Source: Sphingomicrobium aestuariivivum
Lineage (GTDB): Bacteria; Pseudomonadota; Alphaproteobacteria; Sphingomonadales; Sphingomonadaceae
Length of the DNA stretch: 64,000 nucleotides
Reading direction: 5' to 3'
Assembly (NCBI RefSeq): GCF_024721585.1
Contig: NZ_CP102629.1
Span: 1,116,001-1,180,000 of the forward strand
The notes beneath the pieces were generated by a model. The model saw only the letters and a program-made list of their open reading frames with translations, did not search any database and was not told where the DNA came from. Shown here piece after piece: positions 1-9,607 of this stretch; positions within the stretch are counted from its first letter, which is position 1; each line of letters starts with the position of its first letter. The translations under genes and the position numbers were made by a program.

Positions 1-1
1 C

Positions 2-757
2 TGCGCCGACCTCGGCATTCCCCACGACCTGCTCGTGGTCGACTGGAAGGGTGCCCCGCCAATCGCCAATGTCGAGGCTGCCGCCCGCGACCAGCGCTAC
101 CGCCTCCTCACGGACTGGGCAGCCGACCACGGCCTCACCGCCATCGCCACCGCGCACCATGCCGACGACCAGGCCGAGACGCTGCTCATGCGCCTCGCCC
201 GCGGTGCCGGCCTGTCGGGCCTTGCCGGCGTGCGCGCCGCCCGACCGCTCGGCGAGCGCGTCACGCTCGTCCGCCCGCTGCTCGAATGGTCGCGCGCCGA
301 GCTACGCGCCATCGCCGAAGGCTCGGGCCTGCCGGTTGTCGAGGATCCGATGAACCGCGATCCCGCCTTCGACCGCCCACGGCTGCGCACCGCGCTGGCT
401 GAAGCAGGGTTCGGCGATGCCCCCGCCTTCGCCGCGAGCGCCCGTCACCTCGCCGGGGCCGAGGAAGCGCTCGCCGTCACCGCCCGCCGCCTGTTCGACG
501 AACGCGCCCGCCGCGAGCGCGGGGCCCTTGTCCTCGCCGCGCCCGCCGACCTGCCCCGCGACCTGCAACGCCGCCTCCTCCTGCTCGCCTTCGACGCGCT
601 CGGCCGCCCCACCCCGCGCGGCCCCGACCTCGCGCGTGCGATGGAAGCGCTGGAGGCGGGCCGCCAGTGCACGCTCGGCGGCCTCCTCCTGCGGCTTGTG
701 GGCGCGGACTGGCACCTGTCGCCCGCCCCGCCGCGCCGCGCGGGGGACGGCGCCTGA
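2..757 (+). CDS. tilS: tRNA(Ile)-lysidine synthetase TilS, 5' end outside window
   Basis: The frame is open from the left edge, so the start codon and the N-terminal PP-loop are upstream of the window; about 251 residues remain. TilS attaches lysine to C34 of tRNA-Ile(CAU), switching its decoding from AUG to AUA. The diagnostic stretch HHADDQAETLLMRLARG lies about 50 residues into the visible part and matches the conserved nucleotide-binding-domain segment of the family. It is preceded by an N(V)EAAARDQRY motif that also fits. The C-terminal part is arginine- and alanine-rich and less conserved. ftsH follows on the same strand after 87 bp, a tilS-ftsH order found in many bacteria. Family call is secure; a GTG at 35 is not the real start. 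Confidence 0.93.
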   Translation, partial: CADLGIPHDLLVVDWKGAPPIANVEAAARDQRYRLLTDWAADHGLTAIATAHHADDQAETLLMRLARGAGLSGLAGVRAARPLGERVTLVRPLLEWSRAELRAIAEGSGLPVVEDPMNRDPAFDRPRLRTALAEAGFGDAPAFAASARHLAGAEEALAVTARRLFDERARRERGALVLAAPADLPRDLQRRLLLLAFDALGRPTPRGPDLARAMEALEAGRQCTLGGLLLRLVGADWHLSPAPPRRAGDGA

Positions 758-844
758 CCGCCCCCCGCAGAAGGCCCCATTGTCGCCGCCCCTCGCCGTC
801 CCTATCTTGGCGCTAGAAAAGCAAAGTTTCATCAAGGCTTATTC

Positions 845-2794
<1,950 letters not shown>

Positions 2795-2814
2795 TCGGCT
2801 TCACGGTGAAATGG

Positions 2815-2844
2815 AAAGGGCGGCCCTCGGGTCGCCCTTTTCGT
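2815..2844. terminator. Bidirectional Rho-independent terminator between ftsH and the DUF3667 gene
   Basis: AAAGGGCG at 2815-2822 pairs with CGCCCTTT at 2833-2840 around a short GC-rich loop, with a T-run following on the plus strand. It sits between two convergent stop codons, 20 bp after ftsH and just before the stop of the minus-strand gene. Confidence 0.8.
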
Positions 2845-2846
2845 TT

Positions 2847-3938
2847 CTAGCCCCAGGCGCCCAGTGCGAACATCAGCCCGATGAAGATGCCGAGCACCAT
2901 CCAGGCGAAGATCGACAGCAGCGTGGTGCGCAGCAGCGCCGACAGCCGCCCGAGCTCATAGGCGCCCTTCAATTGCCGGTAGAGGTGGAAGGGCGCGTAG
3001 AAGACCGCGAAGACGATCCCCACGAACTCGGCCCCGAGCCATGTCCACAGCCCGATGTTGAGCACGAGCAGCATCATGAAGCTGATCGAATAGGTCACGA
3101 ACACGGCATGCTTGTAGAGGCTGTGGCGCCGCGAGAAGGGGAAGAGCAGCCACATGAAGGGCAATGACAGCGGGATGAGCAGCCAGCTCAGCTTGTAGGC
3201 CTTGGTCTGCACCTTGTAGAAGAAGAGCGCGGGGTTCTCTTGCGCCTCCTCGATGCCCTGTCGCAACGGTTCGAGGAACTCGCTGTCATCCGACAGGTTC
3301 GACGTCACCTTGACGTCGCCGTCCTCGTCGCTGGCGATGACGGTGTTGCCCGTTTCCATCTCCTCGAGCTGGCGACGCGCCACGGCCAGGCTCGTGGCCA
3401 CGCCGGCCCGCGCGCCAGAGGCGCCGGGATAATCGTCACCCTCCATCTCGGCCAGCGTCTGCTCGAGATCCTCGACGCGTTCGCGCTGTTCCTCGACGCT
3501 CGCTGCCGGTTCGACCGCCGCCCCGAGATTGACATCGTCGCCGACATTCACCTGGTCGGCCGACACGACCAGCGCGAACATCGCCACCACGGTGAACAGG
3601 TAGAAGGCGATCGGGCTGATGTAGCGCGCGCGCTTGCCCGCGACATATTCGCGGGTCAGCTGCCCCGGCTTCCACGCCAGCATCGGCAGCGTGCGCCAGA
3701 ACTTGCCGTCGAGGTGGAGCACGCCATGGACGATGTCATGGACCAGCCCGCCGATGGTGAAATGCACCTCGCCGCGCTGGCCGCAGCAATGGCAATAGTC
3801 GCCCTGCAATTCGCAGCCGCAATTGAGGCAGTGGGTCGGCGTCCCGTGGCCGTCCTCACCATGCCCCGGCTCGACCGCGCGCGCCGCGCCCGCGCCGCCC
3901 GCCAGTTCGCCCACTGCCGAAATCTCTTCGCCGCCCAT
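2847..3938 (-). CDS. DUF3667-type zinc-ribbon membrane protein
   Basis: A 363-residue protein with an N-terminal zinc ribbon, CLNCGCELQGDYCHCCGQ, near residues 37-54. It is followed by a conserved amphipathic segment, a membrane segment, a periplasmic/coiled-coil insert rich in Glu and Asp, and a C-terminal block of about four membrane helices. This layout is that of the DUF3667 family, which is common in sphingomonads and has no established function. I start it at the ATG read from 3938, preceded by GGCGGGG at good spacing; an upstream in-frame start (4010) would give a low-complexity extension running into the promoter of divergent nadD. It is transcribed convergently with ftsH and divergently from nadD. 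Confidence 0.8.
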   Translation of the reverse strand: MGGEEISAVGELAGGAGAARAVEPGHGEDGHGTPTHCLNCGCELQGDYCHCCGQRGEVHFTIGGLVHDIVHGVLHLDGKFWRTLPMLAWKPGQLTREYVAGKRARYISPIAFYLFTVVAMFALVVSADQVNVGDDVNLGAAVEPAASVEEQRERVEDLEQTLAEMEGDDYPGASGARAGVATSLAVARRQLEEMETGNTVIASDEDGDVKVTSNLSDDSEFLEPLRQGIEEAQENPALFFYKVQTKAYKLSWLLIPLSLPFMWLLFPFSRRHSLYKHAVFVTYSISFMMLLVLNIGLWTWLGAEFVGIVFAVFYAPFHLYRQLKGAYELGRLSALLRTTLLSIFAWMVLGIFIGLMFALGAWG

Positions 3939-4030
3939 AAATTCCCCGCCTTCTGGCCCCCTAGGTGTTACGCCCTTGCCATACACCGAGGTGCTGGCCC
4001 GCGCCAACACCCCATGCTAGCGCAGCTGGC

Positions 4031-4651
4031 ATGGCACGGATCGGCCTTCTCGGCGGCAGCTTCAACCCCGCGCATCGCGGACACCGCCACATCAGCCTCG
4101 AGGCGCGCCGTGCCCTCGGCCTCGACGAGGTCTGGTGGCTGGTCAGCCCCGGCAATCCGCTCAAGCCCAAAAAGGGCATGGCGCCCTATGACGCCCGCCT
4201 CGCCTCGGCGCGGAAGATGGCGCGGCGCGCCCCGATCAGGGCGATGGATTTCGAGGCCCGCGCCGGCACCCGCTACACGATCGATACGCTGCACGCGCTC
4301 TTCCGCCGCTATCCCCAGCACGACTTCATCTGGCTCGTCGGCGAGGACATCATCGCCGAGTTCGACCGGTGGAAGGACTGGCGCGCCATCGCGCGCATGC
4401 TGCCGATTGCCGTGATGACCCGTCCGAGCTATAGTGGGGGTGCCCGGGCGGCTCGCGCCATGGGCTGGTTGCGGCACTTCGTCCGGTCCGACAACCATGC
4501 CAAGCACTGGACGGACTGGAAGGCACCGGCAATCACGTTCCTGACGCTTGCCCCCGACCCGACTTCCGCAACCGCCTTGCGCGCGCGCCAGCCCGACTGG
4601 CACCAGCATATCGACGGACCCGATGAAGCGACCGCGAGGCAGCGGTCGTAA
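4031..4651 (+). CDS. nadD: Nicotinate-nucleotide adenylyltransferase
   Basis: Transfers AMP from ATP to nicotinate mononucleotide, making deamido-NAD in the last shared stage of NAD synthesis. The N-terminus MARIGLLGGSFNPAHRGH carries the nucleotidyltransferase G-x-F-N/D-P-x-H-x-G-H signature. A C-terminal TSATALR corresponds to the family's ISSTxIR phosphate-binding motif. At 206 aa the length is normal. I use the ATG at 4031, because the earlier in-frame start at 3965 would add 22 residues lacking family similarity. It heads a run of plus-strand genes: rsfS follows after about 17 bp, an arrangement widely conserved in bacteria. Confidence 0.95.
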   Translation: MARIGLLGGSFNPAHRGHRHISLEARRALGLDEVWWLVSPGNPLKPKKGMAPYDARLASARKMARRAPIRAMDFEARAGTRYTIDTLHALFRRYPQHDFIWLVGEDIIAEFDRWKDWRAIARMLPIAVMTRPSYSGGARAARAMGWLRHFVRSDNHAKHWTDWKAPAITFLTLAPDPTSATALRARQPDWHQHIDGPDEATARQRS

Positions 4652-4668
4652 CCCCATGAGGAGTGACC

Positions 4669-5067
4669 TTGCCCGAGCTAGAGACCATGAGCACCGCTTC
4701 CGCCCCCACCCCGCCCGTGAAATCTGACGACCCCGACGCGCTCCACGCGCTGGTCATGCAGCTGCTCGACGACGAGCAGGCGCAGGACATCATCACGATT
4801 CCGCTCGCGGGCAAGAGCTCGATCGCCGACCATATGGTGATCGCGAGCGGACGGTCGAGCCGGCAGGTCGCCGCCATCGCGCAGAAGCTCGCCGAGAAGG
4901 TGAAGGGCCTCGAGGGCGTGACCCCGCGCATCGAGGGCCTCCCGACCGCCGACTGGGTGCTGATCGATGCGGGCGACGTGGTCGTCCACCTGTTCCGCCC
5001 CGAAGTGCGCAGCTTCTACAATCTCGAGCGGATGTGGCAGTTCGGCGACGAAGCCGGCGAAGCCTAG
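4669..5067 (+). CDS. rsfS: Ribosome silencing factor RsfS (DUF143/Iojap family)
   Basis: Binds ribosomal protein uL14 on the 50S subunit and blocks joining with 30S when nutrients are short. The core from about residue 20 onward (LVMQLLDDEQAQDIITIPL, DHMVIASGRSSRQVAAIA, DWVLIDAGDVVVHLF, FYNLERMW) is the complete family fold, and 130-odd residues is a normal size. The start is uncertain: a TTG at 4669 lies 5 nt after GAGGAG and is my choice; a GTG at 4663 and an ATG at 4687 are also in frame. It lies between nadD and rlmH, its usual neighbours. Confidence 0.93.
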   Translation: MPELETMSTASAPTPPVKSDDPDALHALVMQLLDDEQAQDIITIPLAGKSSIADHMVIASGRSSRQVAAIAQKLAEKVKGLEGVTPRIEGLPTADWVLIDAGDVVVHLFRPEVRSFYNLERMWQFGDEAGEA

Positions 5068-5091
5068 GCCTCATAGTCCCGGAGCGCGTGG

Positions 5092-5523
5092 ATGCAGCTG
5101 CACATCATTGCGCGCGGCAAAATCGCCCGCTCCCCCGAGGACGAGCTGGTGAAGCGCTACCTCAAGCGAATCACCTGGCCGGTCAAGCATAGCGAATTGC
5201 CCGACACGGGCGGCACCGTCCCGCCCGTGCGCCAGACCCCCGTGCGCACCGTCGTGCTCGACGAGACCGGCAAGGCGCTCTCCTCGACCGACTTTGCGAA
5301 AATCCTCGGGCGCTGGCGCGACGAGGGGGTGCGCGAGACCCGCTTCCTCATCGGCGCCGCCGACGGTCACGAGGCAGGGGTCAAGCGCGAGGCCGACCTC
5401 CTCTATTCCTTCGGCCCCGCCACCTGGCCGCACCTGATGTGCCGGGCCATGCTCGCCGAACAGCTGTTCCGCGCCACCGCGATCATCGCGGGCCACCCCT
5501 ATCACCGCGAGGGCGCACGGTGA
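5092..5523 (+). CDS. rlmH: 23S rRNA (pseudouridine1915-N3)-methyltransferase RlmH
   Basis: SPOUT-class methyltransferase that uses S-adenosylmethionine to methylate pseudouridine 1915 of helix 69 in the assembled 70S ribosome. At 143 aa it is near the usual ~155. The C-terminal knot motifs are visible: FLIGAADGHE (glycine-rich SAM loop), then MLAEQLFRATAIIAGHPYHR, the strongly conserved end of the family. The internal loop after the first strand is short. Its TGA overlaps the GTG start of the next gene by 4 bp (5520-5523), implying translational coupling with the EnvC-like gene. Confidence 0.95.
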   Translation: MQLHIIARGKIARSPEDELVKRYLKRITWPVKHSELPDTGGTVPPVRQTPVRTVVLDETGKALSSTDFAKILGRWRDEGVRETRFLIGAADGHEAGVKREADLLYSFGPATWPHLMCRAMLAEQLFRATAIIAGHPYHREGAR

Positions 5524-6671
5524 GGCGCCTCGCCTGCGCCCTCCTCCTCGCCGCGGTCGCGGGCCACGGCCTAGCCGCCACCCCGCCGAGCGCGCAGGCG
5601 CAGCTCGACCGTATCCGCGGCGAAGCGCGCGAGGCCGAGGCCCGCGCTGCCGCCCTTTCCGAACAGGCCGACGCGGCCGTGACCCGCGCCGAGGGCATCG
5701 CCCGCGAACGCCGCGCCATCGCCGCGAAGGTCGAGGCGGGCGAAGCACGCCTTGCCGCCGCGCGGCTCGAACGCGAACGGCTCACCGCCTCGCTCGCCGC
5801 CCTGCAGGCGCGCATCGCCGCCGAGCAGGCCCCGTCCGCCGCGCTCGTCGCGGGGCTCGCCAGCCTGTCACGCCGCCCGCCCGTCCTCACCCTCGCCGAC
5901 GCGCGCTCGATCGACCAGCTGGTGCGCACGCAGGCGCTGGTCGAGGCAACCGCGCCCATCATCGCCGCGCGTACCGAGCGCCTGCGCGGGCGCCGTGCCG
6001 AACTCGCCAACATCGCCGTCGCGCTCGAGCAGCGCGAGGAGCGCATCGCGACCGAACAGGCCGGCCTCGATGCCGCCGAACAGCGCCTCGCCGCGCTCGA
6101 GGACGAGCGCCTTGCCGCCGCGCAGGCACTTGGAGTCGCTGCCAGCCGCGCCGATGCCCGCGCCATCGCCGCGCGCGAGCAGACCGCCGAGCTGGCCGAT
6201 GCCGCCACCCGCGAGGCCTTTGCCGCCGAGATCGCCGCCGCGCTCGCCACCTACGATCCCGCCCCGCCGCCGCCCGCCGGCCTCGCGCGGGGCAAGGTAA
6301 ACCGCCCTGCCCCGCCCTTCCGCTATGCCCTGCCCGCGACCGCGAAGGTGACCGCGGGCCTCGGCTCGCTCACCGCCGATGGCGTGCGTGCGCGCGGCCT
6401 CACGCTGCAGACCACGCGCGGCACCGACATCCGCATGCCCGCCGACGGGCGCATCGCCTTCGCCGGTCCTTTCCGGGAACGCGACGGTATCGTCATCATC
6501 GATCATGGCGACGACTGGTTCAGCCTCATCGCCAATGTCTCGACCACCTACGAGGAAGGCGACCGGGTTCGCCGCGGCCTGCGCCTCGGCCGCGCGCTGG
6601 GGCCCATCGAGGTCGAGCTGTGGCACCGTCAAAAAGCCGTCAGTCCGGCCCTCATCGCAGGTTCATCCTGA
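5520..6671 (+). CDS. EnvC-like murein hydrolase activator (degenerate LytM/M23 domain)
   Basis: A 383-residue exported protein: hydrophobic signal peptide at about residues 2-20, a long Ala/Arg/Glu-rich coiled coil to about residue 250, then a C-terminal LytM (M23) domain. The M23 metal ligands are not intact: where active enzymes have H-x-G-x-D the sequence is RGTDIRMP, and the later H-x-H is replaced (VELWHRQ). This is the EnvC/NlpD pattern, in which the domain activates amidases instead of cutting peptidoglycan. I start at GTG 5520, overlapping rlmH by 4 bp and opening directly into the signal peptide. An S41 peptidase gene follows, a common pairing in alphaproteobacteria. Confidence 0.87.
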   Translation: MRRLACALLLAAVAGHGLAATPPSAQAQLDRIRGEAREAEARAAALSEQADAAVTRAEGIARERRAIAAKVEAGEARLAAARLERERLTASLAALQARIAAEQAPSAALVAGLASLSRRPPVLTLADARSIDQLVRTQALVEATAPIIAARTERLRGRRAELANIAVALEQREERIATEQAGLDAAEQRLAALEDERLAAAQALGVAASRADARAIAAREQTAELADAATREAFAAEIAAALATYDPAPPPPAGLARGKVNRPAPPFRYALPATAKVTAGLGSLTADGVRARGLTLQTTRGTDIRMPADGRIAFAGPFRERDGIVIIDHGDDWFSLIANVSTTYEEGDRVRRGLRLGRALGPIEVELWHRQKAVSPALIAGSS

Positions 6672-6760
6672 TTATGGTTCAACTGGCGACACAATAGCGA
6701 TAGGATCGCTTTGGCCGCTCGCCCGTTCGGCAGCGGCAGAAGAACAAGGAACTTGCCATC

Positions 6761-8104
6761 GTGAAGCGACTGCGCCCGATCGCCACCGCCCTCCTCCCCG
6801 CCGCCGCCATCATCACTTTCGCGACGATGATGCCGGGCATGGAACGGCCCGCCGGCGCGCAGAACGAGGACACCTATCGCGAGCTGGAGAATTTCCTCTC
6901 GGTGTTCGAGCGCGTGCGCGCCAATTATGTCGAGGAAGTGAGCGACGCCGACCTCATCCGCGGCGCCATCGAGGGCATGCTCTCGAGCCTCGATCCGCAC
7001 AGCTCCTATCTGACCGAAGCCGACTTCGCGACCATGCGCCTGTCGACCGACGGCAATTACGGCGGGCTGGGCCTGACCGTCACCAACCGCGACGGCGCGG
7101 TGTTCGTCATTTCGCCGACCGAGGACACGCCGGCCGATCGTGCGGGCCTCAAGGCGGGCGATTACATCACCCATATCGACGACGAGCTTTTGTTCGGCCT
7201 GAGCCTCGATGAGAGCGTCTCCAAGATGCGCGGCGAGCCCGGCACCGACATCAAGCTCACCATTATCCGTCCCGGCCGCGACGAGCCCTTCGACGTCACG
7301 CTCAAGCGCGAGATCATCGACCTGAAGCCGGTGAAGTGGGAAGTCGACGGCGATGTCGGCATCATCAACATCAACCAGTTTTCCGCCCCCACCGCCGAGG
7401 GCGTCGAGGCGGCGATCCGCGGCATCGACCTCGCGATGGGTGGCGACGGGCCGGTCGGCTATGTCATCGACCTGCGCGCCAATCCGGGCGGCCTCCTCAA
7501 CCAGGCGGTCGAGGTTTCCGACATCTTCCTCGAACGCGGCGAGATCGTCTCCGAGCGCGGCCGCGACAGCGAGGATATCGAGCGCTTCTACGCGACCAGC
7601 GGCGACCTCACCCGCGGCAAGCCGGTAATCGTGCTGATCGACGCGGGCTCGGCCTCGGCCTCCGAAATCGTCGCCGGCGCGCTGCAGGACCATCGCCGCG
7701 CCGTCGTCATGGGCGAGACCAGCTTCGGCAAGGGCAGCGTCCAGACCATCATCCAGACGGGCGAAAGCTCGGCGCTCCGCCTCACCACCGCGCGCTATTA
7801 CACCCCCTCGGGTCGCAGCGTGCAGGCTGGCGGCATCGAGCCCGACATCATCGTGCCCCAGCTCTCTGATCCCGACCGTCTCGACCGCCCGCGCCTGCGC
7901 GAGGCCGACCTTCGCCGCCACCTCGTGGCGCAGGCCGGTGTCGAGGATGCGGTGCTCGAGGACGACAGCAGCCCCGATCCGCGCTTCTCGGCCACCGCCG
8001 AGGAGCTCGAGGCCGAGGGCGTCGAGGACTTCCAGCTCCATTATGCGGTCGAGACGCTGACCCGCGTCGGCAAGCAGCCGCAGCGCATCGCGAAGGCCAG
8101 CTGA
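6761..8104 (+). CDS. ctpA: S41 family carboxy-terminal processing protease
   Basis: Periplasmic serine protease of 447 aa with a signal/anchor segment at about 5-30, an N-terminal helical region, a PDZ domain at about 90-170 and the S41 catalytic domain. The catalytic Ser is in GSASASEIVAGAL and the general-base Lys in ETSFGKGSVQT, the Ser-Lys dyad of Prc/CtpA enzymes. Such proteases trim peptidoglycan hydrolases and other envelope proteins, which fits its place after the EnvC-like activator. The start is GTG 6761 with AAGGA about 10 nt upstream. The stop overlaps the dsbB start (ATGA at 8101-8104), so the two are coupled. Confidence 0.94.
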   Translation: MKRLRPIATALLPAAAIITFATMMPGMERPAGAQNEDTYRELENFLSVFERVRANYVEEVSDADLIRGAIEGMLSSLDPHSSYLTEADFATMRLSTDGNYGGLGLTVTNRDGAVFVISPTEDTPADRAGLKAGDYITHIDDELLFGLSLDESVSKMRGEPGTDIKLTIIRPGRDEPFDVTLKREIIDLKPVKWEVDGDVGIININQFSAPTAEGVEAAIRGIDLAMGGDGPVGYVIDLRANPGGLLNQAVEVSDIFLERGEIVSERGRDSEDIERFYATSGDLTRGKPVIVLIDAGSASASEIVAGALQDHRRAVVMGETSFGKGSVQTIIQTGESSALRLTTARYYTPSGRSVQAGGIEPDIIVPQLSDPDRLDRPRLREADLRRHLVAQAGVEDAVLEDDSSPDPRFSATAEELEAEGVEDFQLHYAVETLTRVGKQPQRIAKAS

Positions 8105-8589
8105 TGCTCGCCCCCGCGCGGCCCCGCCACCCGCTGCTGAACCGCGAGGCCGCCCATGCCGCGGCGATCCTCGTGCCGCTGGGACTGCTCGGCGGCGCCA
8201 TCGGCTCGCAGCTGATCGGCGGCCTCGTGCCCTGCGACATGTGCATCTGGCAGCGCTGGCCGCACGCCATCGCGCTCGCGCTCGCGCTCCTTGCCGTGCC
8301 GATGAACGCCATGCGCCGCCCGCTCCTCACGCTCGCCGCGCTCGCCATCGCCGTCTCGGGCGCGATCGGCGTCTATCATGCCGGCGTCGAGATCGGCGTC
8401 TTCCCCGGACTTACCACCTGTTCGACCAATGCGGGCGGCAGCCTCGAGGACCTGCTCGCCGCACCGGTGGTGCGCTGCGACGCGGTGCAGTGGGAGTTTC
8501 TCTCCATCTCGATGGCGGGCTGGAACGCGATCATCTCGCTCGGTGCCGCACTCTTCATTGTCCTCGGGCTTCGAAAGGGCCGCGCATGA
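8104..8589 (+). CDS. dsbB: Disulfide bond formation protein B (DsbB family)
   Basis: Inner-membrane quinone-linked oxidase that reoxidises DsbA-type thiol oxidases. The 161 residues form four membrane helices with two cysteine pairs on the periplasmic loops: C44-x2-C47 (VPCDMCIWQRWPH, followed by the quinone-binding Arg) and C106/C125. This matches the shortened alphaproteobacterial DsbB type. It overlaps ctpA by one base and is followed within 4 bp by coq7, whose product makes the ubiquinone that DsbB reduces. A DsbA-like thioredoxin gene lies at 20556-21326. Confidence 0.92.
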   Translation: MLAPARPRHPLLNREAAHAAAILVPLGLLGGAIGSQLIGGLVPCDMCIWQRWPHAIALALALLAVPMNAMRRPLLTLAALAIAVSGAIGVYHAGVEIGVFPGLTTCSTNAGGSLEDLLAAPVVRCDAVQWEFLSISMAGWNAIISLGAALFIVLGLRKGRA

Positions 8590-9125
8590 GCCAGAACTGG
8601 CGCCCCGGGGACAAGCGTCCCGATGTCGAGCGCATGATCCGCGTCGACCAGGCCGGCGAATATGGCGCGACCCGCATCTATGCGGGCCAACTCGCGGTAC
8701 TTGGCGAGGACAGCCGCGCCGCCCATGCCGTCGCGCATATGGCCGCGCAGGAAGAGGTCCACCTCGCTCGCTTCAACGAACTGATGGCCCAGCGCCGCGT
8801 GCGCCCGACCATCCTCCAGCCCTTCTGGAACGTCGCCGGCTTCGGCCTCGGCGCGGTCACCGCCTTGATGGGCGAGAAGGCCGCCATGGCTTGCACCGAC
8901 GCGGTCGAGACCGAGATCGACAAGCATTACGAGGAACAGCTCGCCCAGCTCGGCGACAGCGATCCCGAACTGTCGGACGACATCCGCCGCTTCCAGGCGG
9001 AGGAGCTCGAGCATCGTGATACCGCGCGCGCCCACGGCGCCGAGGAGGCCCCCGCCTATCCCGTCATGACCGCCGCGATCCGCGCCGGCTGCCGCCTTGC
9101 GATCGAACTGTCCAAACGCTTCTAG
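8586..9125 (+). CDS. coq7: 3-demethoxyubiquinol 3-hydroxylase (Coq7)
   Basis: Di-iron monooxygenase of ubiquinone biosynthesis that hydroxylates demethoxyubiquinol. The 179-residue four-helix ferritin-like fold shows the expected carboxylate and histidine ligands: Glu in DQAGEYGATRIYAGQ, E-x2-H in QEEVHLARF, Glu in TDAVETEIDKHYEEQ, and E-x2-H in AEELEHRDTA. Start ATG 8586 overlaps the dsbB stop (ATGA). It ends the nadD-to-coq7 run; the next gene has its own ribosome site after 47 bp. Confidence 0.96.
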   Translation: MSQNWRPGDKRPDVERMIRVDQAGEYGATRIYAGQLAVLGEDSRAAHAVAHMAAQEEVHLARFNELMAQRRVRPTILQPFWNVAGFGLGAVTALMGEKAAMACTDAVETEIDKHYEEQLAQLGDSDPELSDDIRRFQAEELEHRDTARAHGAEEAPAYPVMTAAIRAGCRLAIELSKRF

Positions 9126-9172
9126 AGACCGACACCCGCCCTCATGCGTTGAGGGGTTGAAAGGAAGATCCG

Positions 9173-9574
9173 ATGACCAAGCTCGCCCTCCCGCTTCTCG
9201 CCACCGCAGCCGCGGCATCGGTGCTCGCCCCCCAGCCCGTCGAGGCGCAGGCGCGCGACCAGCAGGTCACCCGCATCATCGTCTTCGGCGACGATCCCTG
9301 CCCCCGCTCGACCGACGACAATGTCGTCGTCTGCGCGCGCAAGGGCGAGAGCGAACGCTATCGCATCCCCGAGGAATATCGCGAGACCGGCGACCGCCAG
9401 GAAAGCTCGAGCTGGGCCGCCAACGCCCGCTATCTCGAGACGGTCAACGAGACCGGCATCCAGCAATGCTCGCCCGTCGGCCCCGCCGGCCAGATCGGCT
9501 GCCTCGACCGGCTGATCAAGTCGAACAAGGGCGTGCGCGGCGAGATCGACGCCGAAACCGTCGTCCCCGAATAA
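9173..9574 (+). CDS. Exported hypothetical protein (sphingomonad type)
   Basis: A 133-residue protein with a clear signal peptide (hydrophobic core at about 3-19, cleavage likely after VEAQA). The mature part has four cysteines in two regions (DDPCPRSTDDNVVVCARK, then QQCSPVGPAGQIGCLDRL), suggesting disulfides in the periplasm. The segment reading IVVFGDDPCPRS-like (IIVFGDDPCPRST) followed by RYRIPEEYR is something I associate with small conserved sphingomonad proteins, but I know no function for it. It has AAGGAAGA upstream of the ATG. A GC-rich hairpin follows it. Confidence 0.7.
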   Translation: MTKLALPLLATAAAASVLAPQPVEAQARDQQVTRIIVFGDDPCPRSTDDNVVVCARKGESERYRIPEEYRETGDRQESSSWAANARYLETVNETGIQQCSPVGPAGQIGCLDRLIKSNKGVRGEIDAETVVPE

Positions 9575-9581
9575 GGCAGGC

Positions 9582-9602
9582 ACGCCCCCCGCGGGGGGGC
9601 GT
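9582..9602. terminator. GC-rich hairpin between convergent genes
   Basis: ACGCCCCCC pairs almost perfectly with GGGGGGGCGT across a 1-3 nt centre. It lies between two convergent stop codons and so probably ends transcription from both sides, but no T-run follows, so intrinsic termination is uncertain. Confidence 0.5.
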
Positions 9603-9607
9603 CCGCG

